Of a stretch of DNA of 64,000 nucleotides, positions 44,601 to 54,900 are shown one piece after another. This DNA comes from Tumebacillus avium. Its GTDB lineage: Bacteria; Bacillota; Bacilli; Tumebacillales; Tumebacillaceae. The notes under the pieces are model-generated. The model saw only the letters and a program-made list of their open reading frames with translations, had not been told where the DNA came from and did no database searches. Location of the stretch: the NCBI RefSeq assembly GCF_002162355.1, contig NZ_CP021434.1:652501-716500 (forward strand), written 5' to 3'. Position 1 is the stretch's first letter, and each line of letters opens with the position of its first letter. The position numbers were made by a program, and so were the translations under genes.

Positions 44601-45924
44601 TCAGTGGCAAAGAGGCCGCCTTCGCTTCCGGGCGCTCGATCATCGCCAGCAGGATCGCCTGCAGATGGCAGAGCATCCCTTCGATGATGCTGTGCGCGAA
44701 TCGGCCCCCGTCATAGTGAATCTCAAACGTCACATCATCGGCCGGCGACACCTGCAGGTTGATCCCGTAGTTGGTGAATTCAACCTGCTCGCCGACGCGG
44801 TACATCTCCAGATCGTTCTGCTGCTCCTGCAAGGAGGCGTCGAGCGGATAGTTCTCGACGACGACCAGCGTGTCGAACAGCTGGGTGCCTTTGGGCAGCG
44901 GACTCCATTTTTGCACCTGCACGAGCGGAGAGTATTCATACTGCCCCATGTCCACCTGCTGATCGCGCAGCTTGCGGACGAGCGCAACCACCGTGTCGTC
45001 CTGCTCCAAACGCATCCGCATCGGCAGGGAGTTGATAAACATCCCGACCATCGATTCCACCCCTTGCAGCGTCGCCGGGCGGCCGGAGACGGTCACGCCA
45101 AACACGATGTCGTCTTCGCCGCTGTACCGCGCCAAGAGCACGCCCCACGCCGCTTGAACAAACGAGCCAAGCGTGACGCGGTGCCTGCGGGCGAGCGATT
45201 GCAGCCGCTCCGTGTCCTGAACGGAGAGCACCAGCGCCGCTTTTTCAAAAGAGGCTCCTTGCTGTTCGGCAACCGTCTTCTGCAAAGGCAAAGGAGTCGG
45301 CGCGGAAAACCCTTGCAGCAAGCCGCGCCAGTACGACTCGGCTCCCTGCAGATCCTGCTGGCGCAGCCAGCGGATGTAGTCGCCGTAGGAGCGCGCTTCG
45401 GTCAGCTGAATGTCGTGCCCCTTCGTCTTCGCCTGATACAAGGCCAGCACTTCCTGGATCACGACCGGCATCGACCAACCGTCCATCAGCAGATGGTGCG
45501 AGCTCCAGACCAGCCGGTGCACCTCATCGGCAAAACGGATCAGGCACAGGCGCATCAACGGCGCCGCGGTCAGCTCAAAGCCCTTGCGGCGGTCTTCCCG
45601 CAAAAACTCGGCAAAACGCGCCTCGCGCTCCTCCGCCGTCATCCCGCGCCAGTCCAGTGTGGCAAACGGCAGGTCAACGTGCTTGTAGACGACCTGCACC
45701 GGCTTCTCCAGCCCCTGCCAGTGAATCTCGGTGCGCAGGGCGGCGTGGCGCTGTGTCACTTCCTGCCATGCCTCCTGCAGCGCCTGCGCGTCGAGGTTGC
45801 CCTCGATGCCCAGACGAAACTGCACGAAATACACGCCCGACTCCGGCTCCATCAGCGTGTGAAAGAGCATCCCCTGCTGCAGCGGTGTCAAAAGAAAAAT
45901 ATCTTCGAGGTTGTGGATTCTCAT
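38617..45924 (-). CDS. NRPS, terminal: C-A(Thr)-T-C-A(Ser)-T-TE
   Basis: A 2435-residue synthetase. The first C domain starts LTPLQQGMLFH with HHLLMDGW, the D-donor (DCL) type, matching the epimerase that ends the preceding protein. The first A domain has FDFSVWE, LNQTPS, VIFGGE and NMYGITETTVHVT. These give the specificity residues D-F-W-N-I-G-M-V-H-K, the classic Thr code. T1 is ELGGDSILSIQ. The second C domain (YPLTKLQAGMLFHS; HHAILDGWS) is again DCL-like and has a hydrophilic insertion. The second A domain ([31 protein letters not shown]) reads D-V-W-H-M-S-L-V-D-K, a Ser code. T2 is [10 protein letters not shown]. The C-terminal type I thioesterase has nucleophile GWSFGG and a His in DADHYSII. 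ATG 45924 has GGGAG upstream; a GTG at 45948 lacks a ribosome site. Product release by hydrolysis or cyclisation cannot be decided. Confidence 0.93.
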   Translation of the reverse strand: MRIHNLEDIFLLTPLQQGMLFHTLMEPESGVYFVQFRLGIEGNLDAQALQEAWQEVTQRHAALRTEIHWQGLEKPVQVVYKHVDLPFATLDWRGMTAEEREARFAEFLREDRRKGFELTAAPLMRLCLIRFADEVHRLVWSSHHLLMDGWSMPVVIQEVLALYQAKTKGHDIQLTEARSYGDYIRWLRQQDLQGAESYWRGLLQGFSAPTPLPLQKTVAEQQGASFEKAALVLSVQDTERLQSLARRHRVTLGSFVQAAWGVLLARYSGEDDIVFGVTVSGRPATLQGVESMVGMFINSLPMRMRLEQDDTVVALVRKLRDQQVDMGQYEYSPLVQVQKWSPLPKGTQLFDTLVVVENYPLDASLQEQQNDLEMYRVGEQVEFTNYGINLQVSPADDVTFEIHYDGGRFAHSIIEGMLCHLQAILLAMIERPEAKAASLPLISREEQQALLQSWQRETKRFPQEACLHELFEAQAARTPERIAAVYDGEELTYAQLNERANRLARFLQTKGAGPERLVGLAVERSIDMVVGILGILKAGAAYVPLDPSYPPERLAFLLEDAEIGLLVTQSHLLATLPATEADTVCLDRDAEWIAEKSGANLGVEMTPDNLAYIIYTSGSTGNPKGVLIPHRNVGRLMAATEHWYGFDEHDVWTLFHSYAFDFSVWELWGALLYGGKLVVVPYLVSRSPEAFCELLAREGVTVLNQTPSAFRQLIAAEEKLDLAGELALRYVIFGGEALELQSLKPWFDRHGDQQPQLVNMYGITETTVHVTYRPIGLGDLESGIGSVIGEPIPDLELYVLDANLQPVPVGVRGELYVGGAGLARGYLNRPELTAERFIPHPFAEDAAARLYKTGDLARYLPGGELEYQGRIDHQVKVRGFRIELGEIEAALAKHKDVKAAVVIVREDTPGDKRLAAYLVMQEGQEVSVSELRAFLKETLPDYMVPTAFVFLSALPLTANGKTDTKALPAPNLSADRRTAFAAPENLVQEQLAAIWAGVLGVNAVGIDDNYFELGGDSILSIQILSQATAAGLNVTLQDLFRYPTIRELAVKAEGGAGHVVATAPRLEPFALVKEADRQLLPGGLADAYPLTKLQAGMLFHSAFTEDTIAYHNVTSYKLRGELAVEKFEEALARLVQNHAVLRTSFDLTGYSEPLQLVHERVDLPLEIVDLRGRSAEEQAVVLERWHADELQNRFDWSQAPLLRVTLHLLADDTVQFGLTEHHAILDGWSVASLLTEVFRTYAALLRGEEVADQPLQAQFRDYVALEQQALQSPQSAQFWQDKLADANFGTLPRWPMTEGFHAVESSTDHRSRRDEKPETAQADETRTPADNRQTEQAEASTARISYAEVAIPEDVSEQLKDFARVAGVPVKSILLAAHLRVMSLLTGQPDVVTGLVAGGRTEAEDGERTLGLFLNTLPLRLTLDGGTWLDLVRGAFSAEQEMLPHRRYPMAQVQQELGGQPLFEAAFNYTHFHVYEALQEVQEVEVVDFHATADTNFAFGVECSQDLTTAQLKMQVRWDASEFAGEQMQRVARYYEFALRDMAQDPQAHYAKANLLSYDEHMLLHGFNDTARDYDLQPLHRLIETQAARTPQGQAVIFRDTALTYAELNQRANRLARLLQAQGVTRGCLVGVAMERSIEMVTSLLAILKAGGAYVPFDPDYPAERLAFMQQDATPEVLLTQSHLEDRFSAAKGKTLCVDLLDLTQGAGEDLADAAGLDDPAYMIYTSGSTGHPKGVLVPHRGIANRLLWMQEQYGLTPSDRVMQKTPFSFDVSVWEFFWPLMTGAALVVAEPGRHGDSRYLLDLINGQGITTMHFVPSMLQLFLEEQELSTISTLRQVMCSGEALPYDLQEKFFQKLSCRLHNLYGPTEASVDVTYWECEPDNVLKLVPIGRPVANTAMHVLDEHLLPVPVGVAGELFIGGEQLALGYHNRPELTAERFIQTPYGRLYKTGDLARWLPNGALEYLGRLDFQVKIRGFRIELGEIESALLAHSEVRETVVTALEQNGDKRLVGYVVPAGAIKLSASDLRAHLQTTLADYMVPSAFVVLDQLPLSPNGKVDRIALPAPEGAQSDRETPYLAPRTAAEQTLAGFFSTLLGVEQAGVHDDFFHLGGHSLLALRLMALIEKEFARTLPLSVLFEHRTVEKLALLLGDQEAMQSATSVLVPLQTEGSSAPLFLVHAVGGGAMSYVELADQLKGEMPVYALQAPGLETGETPLRSIPELAARYAAEIRRVQPQGPYRLGGWSFGGAVAYELAAQLKHAGQDVEFLLMLDTYEPRDGIGEAEPNLLLAFAADLAGQHGLRPTEEQAESFHSALVADSAGQHDLNPNTVQAQDFNPQTVDALYAAVTAAGMLPDLTPQQFRRLYEVFSANRTALQAYRPLQCDVRVELFQASEHDLGWQELADVTVTRLDADHYSIIRAPHVQTIVQRLCKQLV
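41893..42027 (-). other. Hydrophilic insertion in the second C domain of the terminal NRPS
   Basis: About 45 residues rich in Asp, Glu, Arg, Thr and Gln (for example HRSRRDEKPETAQADETRT) separate two parts of the condensation domain, between the HHAILDGWS half and the segment starting ISYAEVAIP. The other C domains of the locus lack it. It is probably a flexible inter-subdomain linker. Confidence 0.6.
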
Positions 45925-45931
45925 GAGCTCC

Positions 45932-48900
45932 CTACTTTCCTTTCGCACTGATTCGCGCGATCAATTGATCGAGGTCGGACGCGGACAGCTCCGCATCCGG
46001 GAAGTCGGACGGCGTGTATCCGCCCGCCTCCGGGTCCTGGCAGTGTCTGATGATCGCGGTCAGCGCCGCGAGATAGCGCACGGCCAGCTCTTGCACGGTG
46101 GCGGCGGTGTGCAGGTTCTCGCTGTAGGAGAACGTCACCGACAGCTGCCCCGAGGAGATCGAGCAGCCGACGCCCAGCGGATACGGACGGATGCTGTTCG
46201 GACTGCGGTCGTACCCTTTCGACTCCTCAGCAGGGCCAAACAGGGACTGCGTTTCGCTGCGGTCGCTGTCAAACTGGCCGAGGTAGTTGAAGGAGATATC
46301 GGCAGCAGGCACAGGCTCCATCCCGCGCAGATAGTGCAAGAGGCCGTAACCAACGCCGCGATTCGGGATCTGGCGCAAGTGTTCTTTGACGCTTTTGATC
46401 ACCGCGCCCGTGTCGTTCGCGCCGCCTTTCTCCAACAAAATCGGGTACAGCGACGTGAACCAGCCGACGGTGCGCGAGATGTCCACGCCTGCGAACAGCT
46501 CTTCGCGCCCGTGCCCTTCGAGGTCGACGCGCACGGCATCCTGCCCGCTCCACGCTGTCAAAACTTCGGCCAGCGCCGCCAGCAGCAAGTCGTTGATGCC
46601 GGTGTTGTAGGCGCCGGATACGTCATGGAGCAAAGCGGAAGTCTCGGCTTGAGCAAGCTGTAGCGTGATGCTCTTCGCCGTGTCTTCACGGTTTTCACCC
46701 TGCTCATGATCGAGCGGAAGACCTTGCGGTGCATGTCCCATGCGGTTCCAGAAGGAGATCTCAGCATCCAGACCGCCGTCCTGCACAAATTCGTGCAGAG
46801 CTTCCGACCAGTGCTTAAACGAAGTTGTCTTCGCCGGAAGAGGCTGTCCGGCATACGCGGTCTGCAAGTCTTCCATCAAAATCCGCCACGACACGCCGTC
46901 CACCGCCATGTGGTGGATGACGACGAGCAGGCGGCCAGGCTTATCCGCGCCGAGGTCGAACAGAGCGGCACGCAGCAGCTGCCCTTCGGTGAGGCTCAAG
47001 CTCGCCTGCACGCGGTTGGCGTGTTGCTCCAGTGCGGCCGGCTGCTCCGCGTCTGCGAGCTGCGACAGGTCGACTTTTTCCAACAGTGCTGCCGCTTCGC
47101 TCTCTGCAAAATACAGGCTGCCATCTTCGCGCAGGCGCAAGCGGAGCGCATCGTGGTGGAGGAGCAACTGCGACAACGCTTCGGCCAGACGATCTCCGTC
47201 CAGCTCATCGCGGACTTCCAAGAGCACCGATTGGTTCCAGTGGTGCTGTTCCGGCTGCTGCTGGTCGAGGAACCAGTGCAGGATCGGTGTCGGGAGCAGG
47301 TCGCCGGTGATCAGGCCCTGCTCGGCGTCGGCCAGCGCTTCGGTGCCGACCACTGCGGCCAGACCTGCGATCGTCTGGTGCTCGACGAGCTGTTTCGGCG
47401 TAAAGTGCAGACCGGCCTGTTTGGCGCGGGAGACGACTTGGATGCTCAAGATCGAGTCGCCGCCCAGTTCAAAGAAGTTGTCATGCACGCCGACCTGGGT
47501 CAGTCCCAGCACCCCGGCCCAGATTTTCGATAAGGTCTGCTCCACTTCGCTTTGCGGCGCGACATAGGTTTCTTCCGCCGCGATGCGAGCCTGCTGCGGG
47601 GCGGGCAGGGCTTTCGTGTCGACTTTGCCGTTCGGGGTGAGCGGCAGGGATTCCAGCACGACAAACGCCGTCGGAATCATATAGTCGGGCAACGCCGCTT
47701 CCAGATGCGCGCGCAGTTCGGGCACCAGCGAGCGTGCGAACTTGGCGTGCAACGGGTTGTTGGCGTAGCGGTGCCAAGCCAGTCGGCGCTCTTTGCGTAA
47801 TACAGGCTGAGTCTGCGTTTGCACCGCACTGCCCGCTCGGGTGAACAGCACGTCAAACGTGCCGTCGGTGCGGGAGTCAGGGCGGGTCACTTCGACCTGC
47901 CAGCCCAAGTTTTCCAGCCTATAGAGGTCTTCGATCTCCACGGCCGTCTCGCCGCGCTCCGCTTGGAGCAGTTGGCGCAGTTCGCCTGCCGTCTGCGGCT
48001 TGTCGTCGCGGCTGAGCCATTCGGCGGCGCGGACCGCTTCGGCGATGCGAGCATCCGGGATGTGCGAGAAGGCCAGTTGCTCCTGCAGTCCGGCTGCCGC
48101 TGCCAACTGTTCTTGCAAACGGCTGAAGGTCATGCCTTCGCGCTGCCAGTCCGTCCAGATCACATCTGCCGGAACTGCATCGTCCCCGATGTGCAGGATC
48201 ACGTCATAGCGGAATGCCGTCAACTCGTTGCGGTGCACGCCGCGCTTCGGGCGGATCTGCACGCGGCCGATCTTCGGCAGGTGGCCTTGCAAGGCGTGGA
48301 AGAACGATGGGTCGACGACCAGCTCGCCGTCGCGCTCCACCGCCGTTTGCACGCGCTGGCGGAGGGTGTCGCAGTCCGTATGCTCATCCGCCTTGAACAG
48401 CTCGATCGAGCTGTGGAACGCGTCGAGCAGCGGCAGGCTGCGCACGTCGCCGAGGAACACGCGACCGCCCGGCGCGACTTTGTCCACTGCGCCTTCAATC
48501 ACGCGCAGCAGGTAGTCGATGCTCGGGAAGTACTGCAGGACGGAGTTGATGATCATCGTGTCCAGCGAGTCGCTTTCCACCCCGGTCAGATCGTCCGCCA
48601 CGCGCTCTTCCACGCGGACATGGGCGTATTTTTCCGGCGCGGTCTGCATGTAGCGGTCGAGGCTCTGGATCGCGCTTTTCGAAAAATCGGCTCCGACAAA
48701 CAACTCCGCATGCGGCGCTACCCGGTACAGGATCAAACCTGCGCCGCAGCCGATCTCCATCGTCCGGCCCGGACTTTGCTCCAGAATGCGGGCGATGGTG
48801 TGGTCGAGCCATTCGCGCATCTCCACTTCGGGCAGAGTTTCGCCGCTGTAGGAGGAGTTCCAGCCGAGGATGTTAAACGTCTCCGCGCCAGAGTCTTCCG

Positions 48901-51900
48901 CCTGCGCCGTGTACGAGGTGTAGTAGGAGTCGAACATCTCCTCCCACTCTGACACCTGCTCGCTTTGCAGTTCGGTGCCGCCGGTGGTCTCTTCCATTTT
49001 CGGCACGACATAGGCAACGATCCGCTTGTGGCCGCCGTCGTCTTCGCGGACGATCACCGCCGAGTCGAGCACGCTGTCCTGCAGGTTGATCTGTTCTTGA
49101 ATCTCGCCCAGCTCGATGCGGTAGCCGCGAATCTTCACCTGATGGTCGGCGCGTCCGGCAAACTCCAGATTGCCGTCCGGCAGCCAGCGCACGATGTCGC
49201 CAGTGCGGTACAGGCGTGCCGCACTGTCTTCCGAAAACGGATGCGGCACAAAACGCTCCGCTGTCAGCTCGGGACGATTCAGATACCCGCGCGCCACCGC
49301 GACGCCGCCGATATACAGCTCACCCGGCACACCGATCGGCACGAGCTGCATCGCGTGGTCGAGCACGTACATCTCGGTGTTCGCCAGCGGCCGCCCGATG
49401 TTGATGTCACGGTCCCACGCCACCACATGCACCGAGGAGCCGACGGTGGTCTCGGTCGGGCCATAGGCGTTCAGCACGTGCCGCCCTTCCTGCATCCAAC
49501 GGGCGGCGATCTCCTTGGTAAACACTTCGCCGCCCGGCGCGACCGCCTTCAGGTCGGGCAGGTCGTGGGCAGGCGTCGCCGCCAGCACGGACGGCGTGGT
49601 CATCAAAGTCGTGATGCGGCGCTCGCGGAGCAGCTCCGCCAAGTCGGGGCCGGGCAGCAGGCGGTTCTTGTCTTCCAGAATCAACGCCGCGCCGTTGCCG
49701 AGCGCCACGGAGACCTCCCCGAGTGAAACGTCAAACGACGAAGCGACAAACTGCAGCACGCGGCTGCCCGCATCGACGCCAAGCGCCTGAGCAAAATGCG
49801 CGGAGAAGTTGCACAGCCCGCGATGTTCGACCATGACGCCTTTGGGCAGTCCGGTCGAGCCGGAGGTGAAGATCGCGTAGGCCAAGCTGCGTTCGGTCGC
49901 AACGCTCGCCACCGGCTCGCTGCTCACCGCCGCCACTTCGGCACGGCGCTGGTCGAGCGCCACAACGCGCTTCACCGCACCGGCAAACTGCTCCGCATAC
50001 ACTTCCTGGGTCAGCAGCAGTTCCGCTTTTGTCTCGCCCAAAATGTAGGTCAGGCGATCGAGCGGATAAGACGGATCGAGCGGCACATACACCCCGCCCG
50101 CCTTCATGATGCCAAGCAGGGAGAGGATCAGCTCAAACGAGCGGTCCATCGACACGCCGACATACGTCCCGTGCCCAACCCCGTTTTGCTGCAGCCAGCG
50201 TGCGAGCGAGTTGGAACCGGCGTCGAGGTCGCGGTAGCTCATCTCCTCCCCTTTGCATTCCAGCGCCGTCGCGTCGGGCGTCTCTGCAGCCTGTCTGCTC
50301 ACCAGCGCCGGGAAGGTCAGACCCTCCGGGAACGGCGCGTGTTCCACCGCCCATTCCTGCAGAAGCAGGTGCCGCTCGTTTTCCAGCAGAATGGGCACTT
50401 CGTCCAACGTCAGCTCCGGGTGGGCGACGACCGCCCCGAGCACATTTTGCAAGTGCCCGGCCAGACGTTCCACCGTCTCCCGCTCGTACAGGTCGGCGTC
50501 GTATTCCAGCACCGCGTCAAACACGCCGTCTTTTTCCGCCATAAACAAGGTGATGTCAAATTTGCTGGTGCCCGCTTCCGTCTCCATCTGCGTCAGGGTC
50601 AGCCCCGGCAGCTCAAAGGAGGCTTGCGGGGTGTTCTGATAGACAAAGACAACGCGGAACAGGGGCGACTGGGTCAGATCGCGGTCCGGCTGCAGCTCTT
50701 CGACCAATTTTTCAAACGGCAGATCCTGATGGGCAAAAGCGCCCAAAGCCACTTCCCGGACGCGCCCAAGCAGTTCGCGGAACGTCGGGTTGCCGGACAG
50801 GTCGGTGCGCAGGCCCAGCGAGTTGACGAAAAAGCCAACCAAGCCTTCGATGTCCGGACGGTTGCGGTTGGCAACGCCCGAGCCGATCAGCAGGTCATCC
50901 TGCCCCGTGTAACGGTAGAGCACCGTCTGGAAGGCGGCGAGCAGGGTCATAAAGTCGGTCGCCCCTTCGCGGCGCGACAGCTTCTGCACCTGTGCGGACA
51001 ACTCTGCGGACAGTTGGAACGCATGATGGCTGCCCCGGTATTTCGGTACGGCTGCACGCGGATGGTCGGTCGGCAGGTTCAGCACCGGCACGTCGCCGCC
51101 CAATTTGCTCCGCCAGTAGGCGAGCTGGGCGTCGAGCACCTCGCCTTGCATCCACCCGCGCTGCCAGACCGCGAAGTCGGCGTAACCGATCGGGAGCGGC
51201 ACCAAAGGTGACGGTTCGCCTTGCACAAATGCGCTGTACAAAGCCAACAGCTCCTGGGTAAACACCGCCCGCGACCAGCCGTCATTGACGGTGTGGTGCG
51301 TGCCAAACACAAAGATATGGTCATCTTCCGCCAGCTTCAACAGGCGCGTGCGCAGGAGCGGGCCTTGCGCGAGATCGAACGGCGTGGCCGTCTCCTCAGC
51401 GATCAGGCGCTCCGCTTCGCTTTCCCGCGCTTCCAGAGGCAGCCCGGTCAGGTCGGTCACTGTGACCGGCACATGCAGCTCCGGGCGGATGATCTGCACG
51501 CCAACGCCTTCCACCTCGTCAAACACGGTGCGGAACGCTTCATGGCGTGCGACCAGTTCATCGACGGCGAGCTGCAGCGCAGACACGTCCAGCTGACCTT
51601 GCATGCGGGCCGGGTAGACCATGTTGTAGATCGTGCTCGTCGGCTCCAACTGCTGCAGATACCACAAGCGCTGCTGGGCAAACGACAGCGGCAAGGGGCG
51701 GTCGCGCGGGACTTTCGGGATCGGGGTGTGAATCAGCACCGCGTCCGACTTCAGCCCGTCTTCCACCACGCGGGCCAGCCCGGTCACAGTCGGCTGTTCA
51801 AACAAGAGGCGCAAGGGCAGGTCGAGCCCAAACACGTCGCGCATCCGCGTGATCACCTGTGTCGCCAACAGCGAATGCCCGCCGCTGGCAAAAAAGTTGT

Positions 51901-54900
51901 CGTGAACGCCAACCAATTCCCGCTGCAAAATCTCGCCCCAGATCCCGGCGATCAGGCCTTCCGCTTCCGAGCGCGGAGCCAGATATTCGCCGCCGTTGCC
52001 TCCTTTGGAAAAATCGGGCTTGGGCAGCGCACGGCGATCCACTTTGCCGTTCGGGGTCAATGGCAATTGCGCCAAACGGATCAGTGCAGACGGCACCATG
52101 TAGTCGGGCAGCTTGCCTTGCAAGTCTTGCAGCAGGACGGATGCGTCGGGCAGGTCGCTTTCTGCTGCGGCGACGTACGCCGCCAGACGAATCTCGCCGG
52201 AAGAGTCGCTCACCGCCAGCACGACGGCCGACTCTACAGCCGGATGCTGTGCGAGCATCGCTTCGATCTCGCCCGGCTCGATGCGGAAGCCGCGCACTTT
52301 GACTTGGTCGTCGGCGCGGCCGAGGAACTCGATCTTCCCGTCGGTCAGCCAGCGCGCCAAGTCGCCGGTGCGGTACAGTCTGCCTGCGCCAAACGGGTTG
52401 CTGACAAAACGCTCCTGTGTCAGCTCCGCGCGGTTCAGATACTCCCGCGCCACCTGTGCGCCGCCGATGTACAGTTCGCCCGGCACGCCGATCGGCACCG
52501 GCTGTAGGGAGCGGTCGAGCAGGTGGACTTCCACGTTGGCGAGCGGTCGTCCCAGCGGCACGGTCGCGCCATGCTGCCCAGACTCAATTTTGTTGGTCAG
52601 CACGCCAACGGTGGTTTCCGTCGGGCCGTAGTGGTTGAAGATCTGGAGGTCAGGGGCAGTTTGGCGCACTTTTTCCACCAGCTCATAACACAGAGCCTCA
52701 CCGCCAAACACCAGACGTTGCAACGGCAATACGTTTTGCCCCGAAGTCAGCAAGGCGCTGAGATGGGCAGGGACGATTTTCAAGCAGTCCACCGGATGCG
52801 CTTCCAGATACTCCGCCAACAGTTGCGGGTCGGCGATGCGCTCCTGGGCGATCACATGCAAGGTGCCGCCGAAGCACAGCGCCGGGAAGACCATCGTGTT
52901 CCCGAGGTCGGCCGCCAGCGTGGAGACGGTCGCACAGCTCATCCCGCGCTCCAGCTCCAGCGCTTCCGTGACCGCATCGAGGTAGTTGAGCAGGTTGCCG
53001 TGCTCGATCCCGACGCCTTTCGGTGCCCCGGTGGAGCCGGAGGTGTAGATGACATAAGCGAGCGATTGTTTTGTGGCGAGGGTCGGCAGGTTGTCGCTGC
53101 TGTGGGATGCGATCTTCTGAGCATCGCGATCCAGACAGACGGCGGCGGCCGTCGCGGGCAGTTTGCCCAGCAGATGCTCCTGCGTCAAGAGCAGAGCCAG
53201 CCCGGCATCTTCAAGCAGAAAGTCGATCCGCTCCTGCGGCAGTCCCGTGTCGAGCGGAACGTACGCGCCGCCCGCTTTCAGCACGCCCAAGAGCGCGACG
53301 ATCATCTCCGGCGAGCGTTCGAGGAACAGCCCGACGCGCACCTCCGGCCCGACGCCTTGCGCTTGCAAAAAGTGAGCGAGGGAGTTGGCGCGATCATTCA
53401 GTTCCGCATAGGTCAGTGCGGTATCCTCATACACCAGCGCCGTCGCATCCGGCGTTGCGGCAACTTGCTCGGCAAAGCGTTCCTGCACCAGCCCTGCGGA
53501 GGCGAATGCTTTGCTGACGCCATGCCACTCCGGCTGCAGCTCGGTCAAGAGCGGCACCTGCCCGATCGGCAGGTCCGGCTGGCCGACCAGCCCTTGCAGC
53601 AGCGCTTGGAACTGGTGCAAGAAGCGTTCGGCGCTCTCCGGACGGAACAGGTCGGTGTTGAATTCCAGATAGCCTTGCAGGTCGTCCGCATACTCGACCA
53701 TCGAGAGGTTGAGGTCGTATTTCGCCGTGTCGCCGGCGATGTCGAGCAGTTCCAGCGACAACCCGGCCAACTCCAGCTGCTCCAGCGGCGCGTTTTGCAA
53801 GGTGAACATGACTTGGAACAGAGGCGGCACGCTCAGGTTGCGCTCGGGCTGGAGCTCTTCGACCAGCTTTTCGAACGGCACGTCGGCATGGGCAAACGCG
53901 TCGATCGAAGTCTGGGAAACGCGGCGCAACAGTTCGCGGAACGAGATGCTTCCGTCCAGCTCCGTGCGCAAGACCAGCGTGTTGATGAAAAAGCCGATCA
54001 GCCCTTCGATCTCGCTGCGGGTGCGGCCCGCGTTGGGCGAGCCGACGGCGATGTCTTCCTGCCCGGTGTAGCGGTGGAGCAACGTTTTGTAGGCGGCGAG
54101 CAGGGTCATGTACAGCGTGACGCCTTCCTTTGCGCCAAGCGCCTTCAACTGCTCGGTCAACTGCTTGGGCAGCTTGAAGTCGATCTTCGAACCGTGATGC
54201 GTCATCACCGCCGGGCGCGGGAAGTCGGTCGGCAGCTGCAGGACGGACGGAGCTGTCCCGAGCTGCTGTTTCCAATAAGCGAGCTGTTTGTCCAATGCGT
54301 CGCCGCCCAAGGTGTCTTTTTGCCACTGGGCGTAGTCGGCGTATTGGATGCCGAGCGGCTGTAACGGCGAAGACTGCCCTTTGGAAAACGCTTCGTACAG
54401 CGCGGCAAACTCGCGCGTAAACACGCCGGTCGACCACCCGTCCGACACGATGTGGTGGAGGGTGATCACCAGCACGTGCTCCTGCCCGTCGAGTTTGAGC
54501 AGAGCCACGCGCAGGAGCGGGCCGTTTTGCAGATCGAAATGATGGGACGCTTCGGCCTGCACAAGACGCTGGCACGCTTCCTCCCGCTCTGCAGCGGGAA
54601 GGTGTGTCAGGTCTTGGAAATGGATCGTTAACTGCGTGCCGCTTTGGATCACTTGCACCGGCTGCCCGTTTTCCTGTGCAAAGACGGTGCGCAGGGATTC
54701 GTGGCGCTCGGCGATCTCCTGCACGGCAAGCGTGAGTGCTTCGCGGTGCAGGTCGCCTGTCAGACGCAGGGCGTACGGGATGTTATAAAGCGAGTTGCCC
54801 GGAGTCAGCTGATCCAGGAACCACAAGCGCTGCTGGGCAAACGACAGTGGCGCAGGCCCGCTGCTTTGGCGCTTCGGAATGCCTTGTTTGGTTTCGGCAG

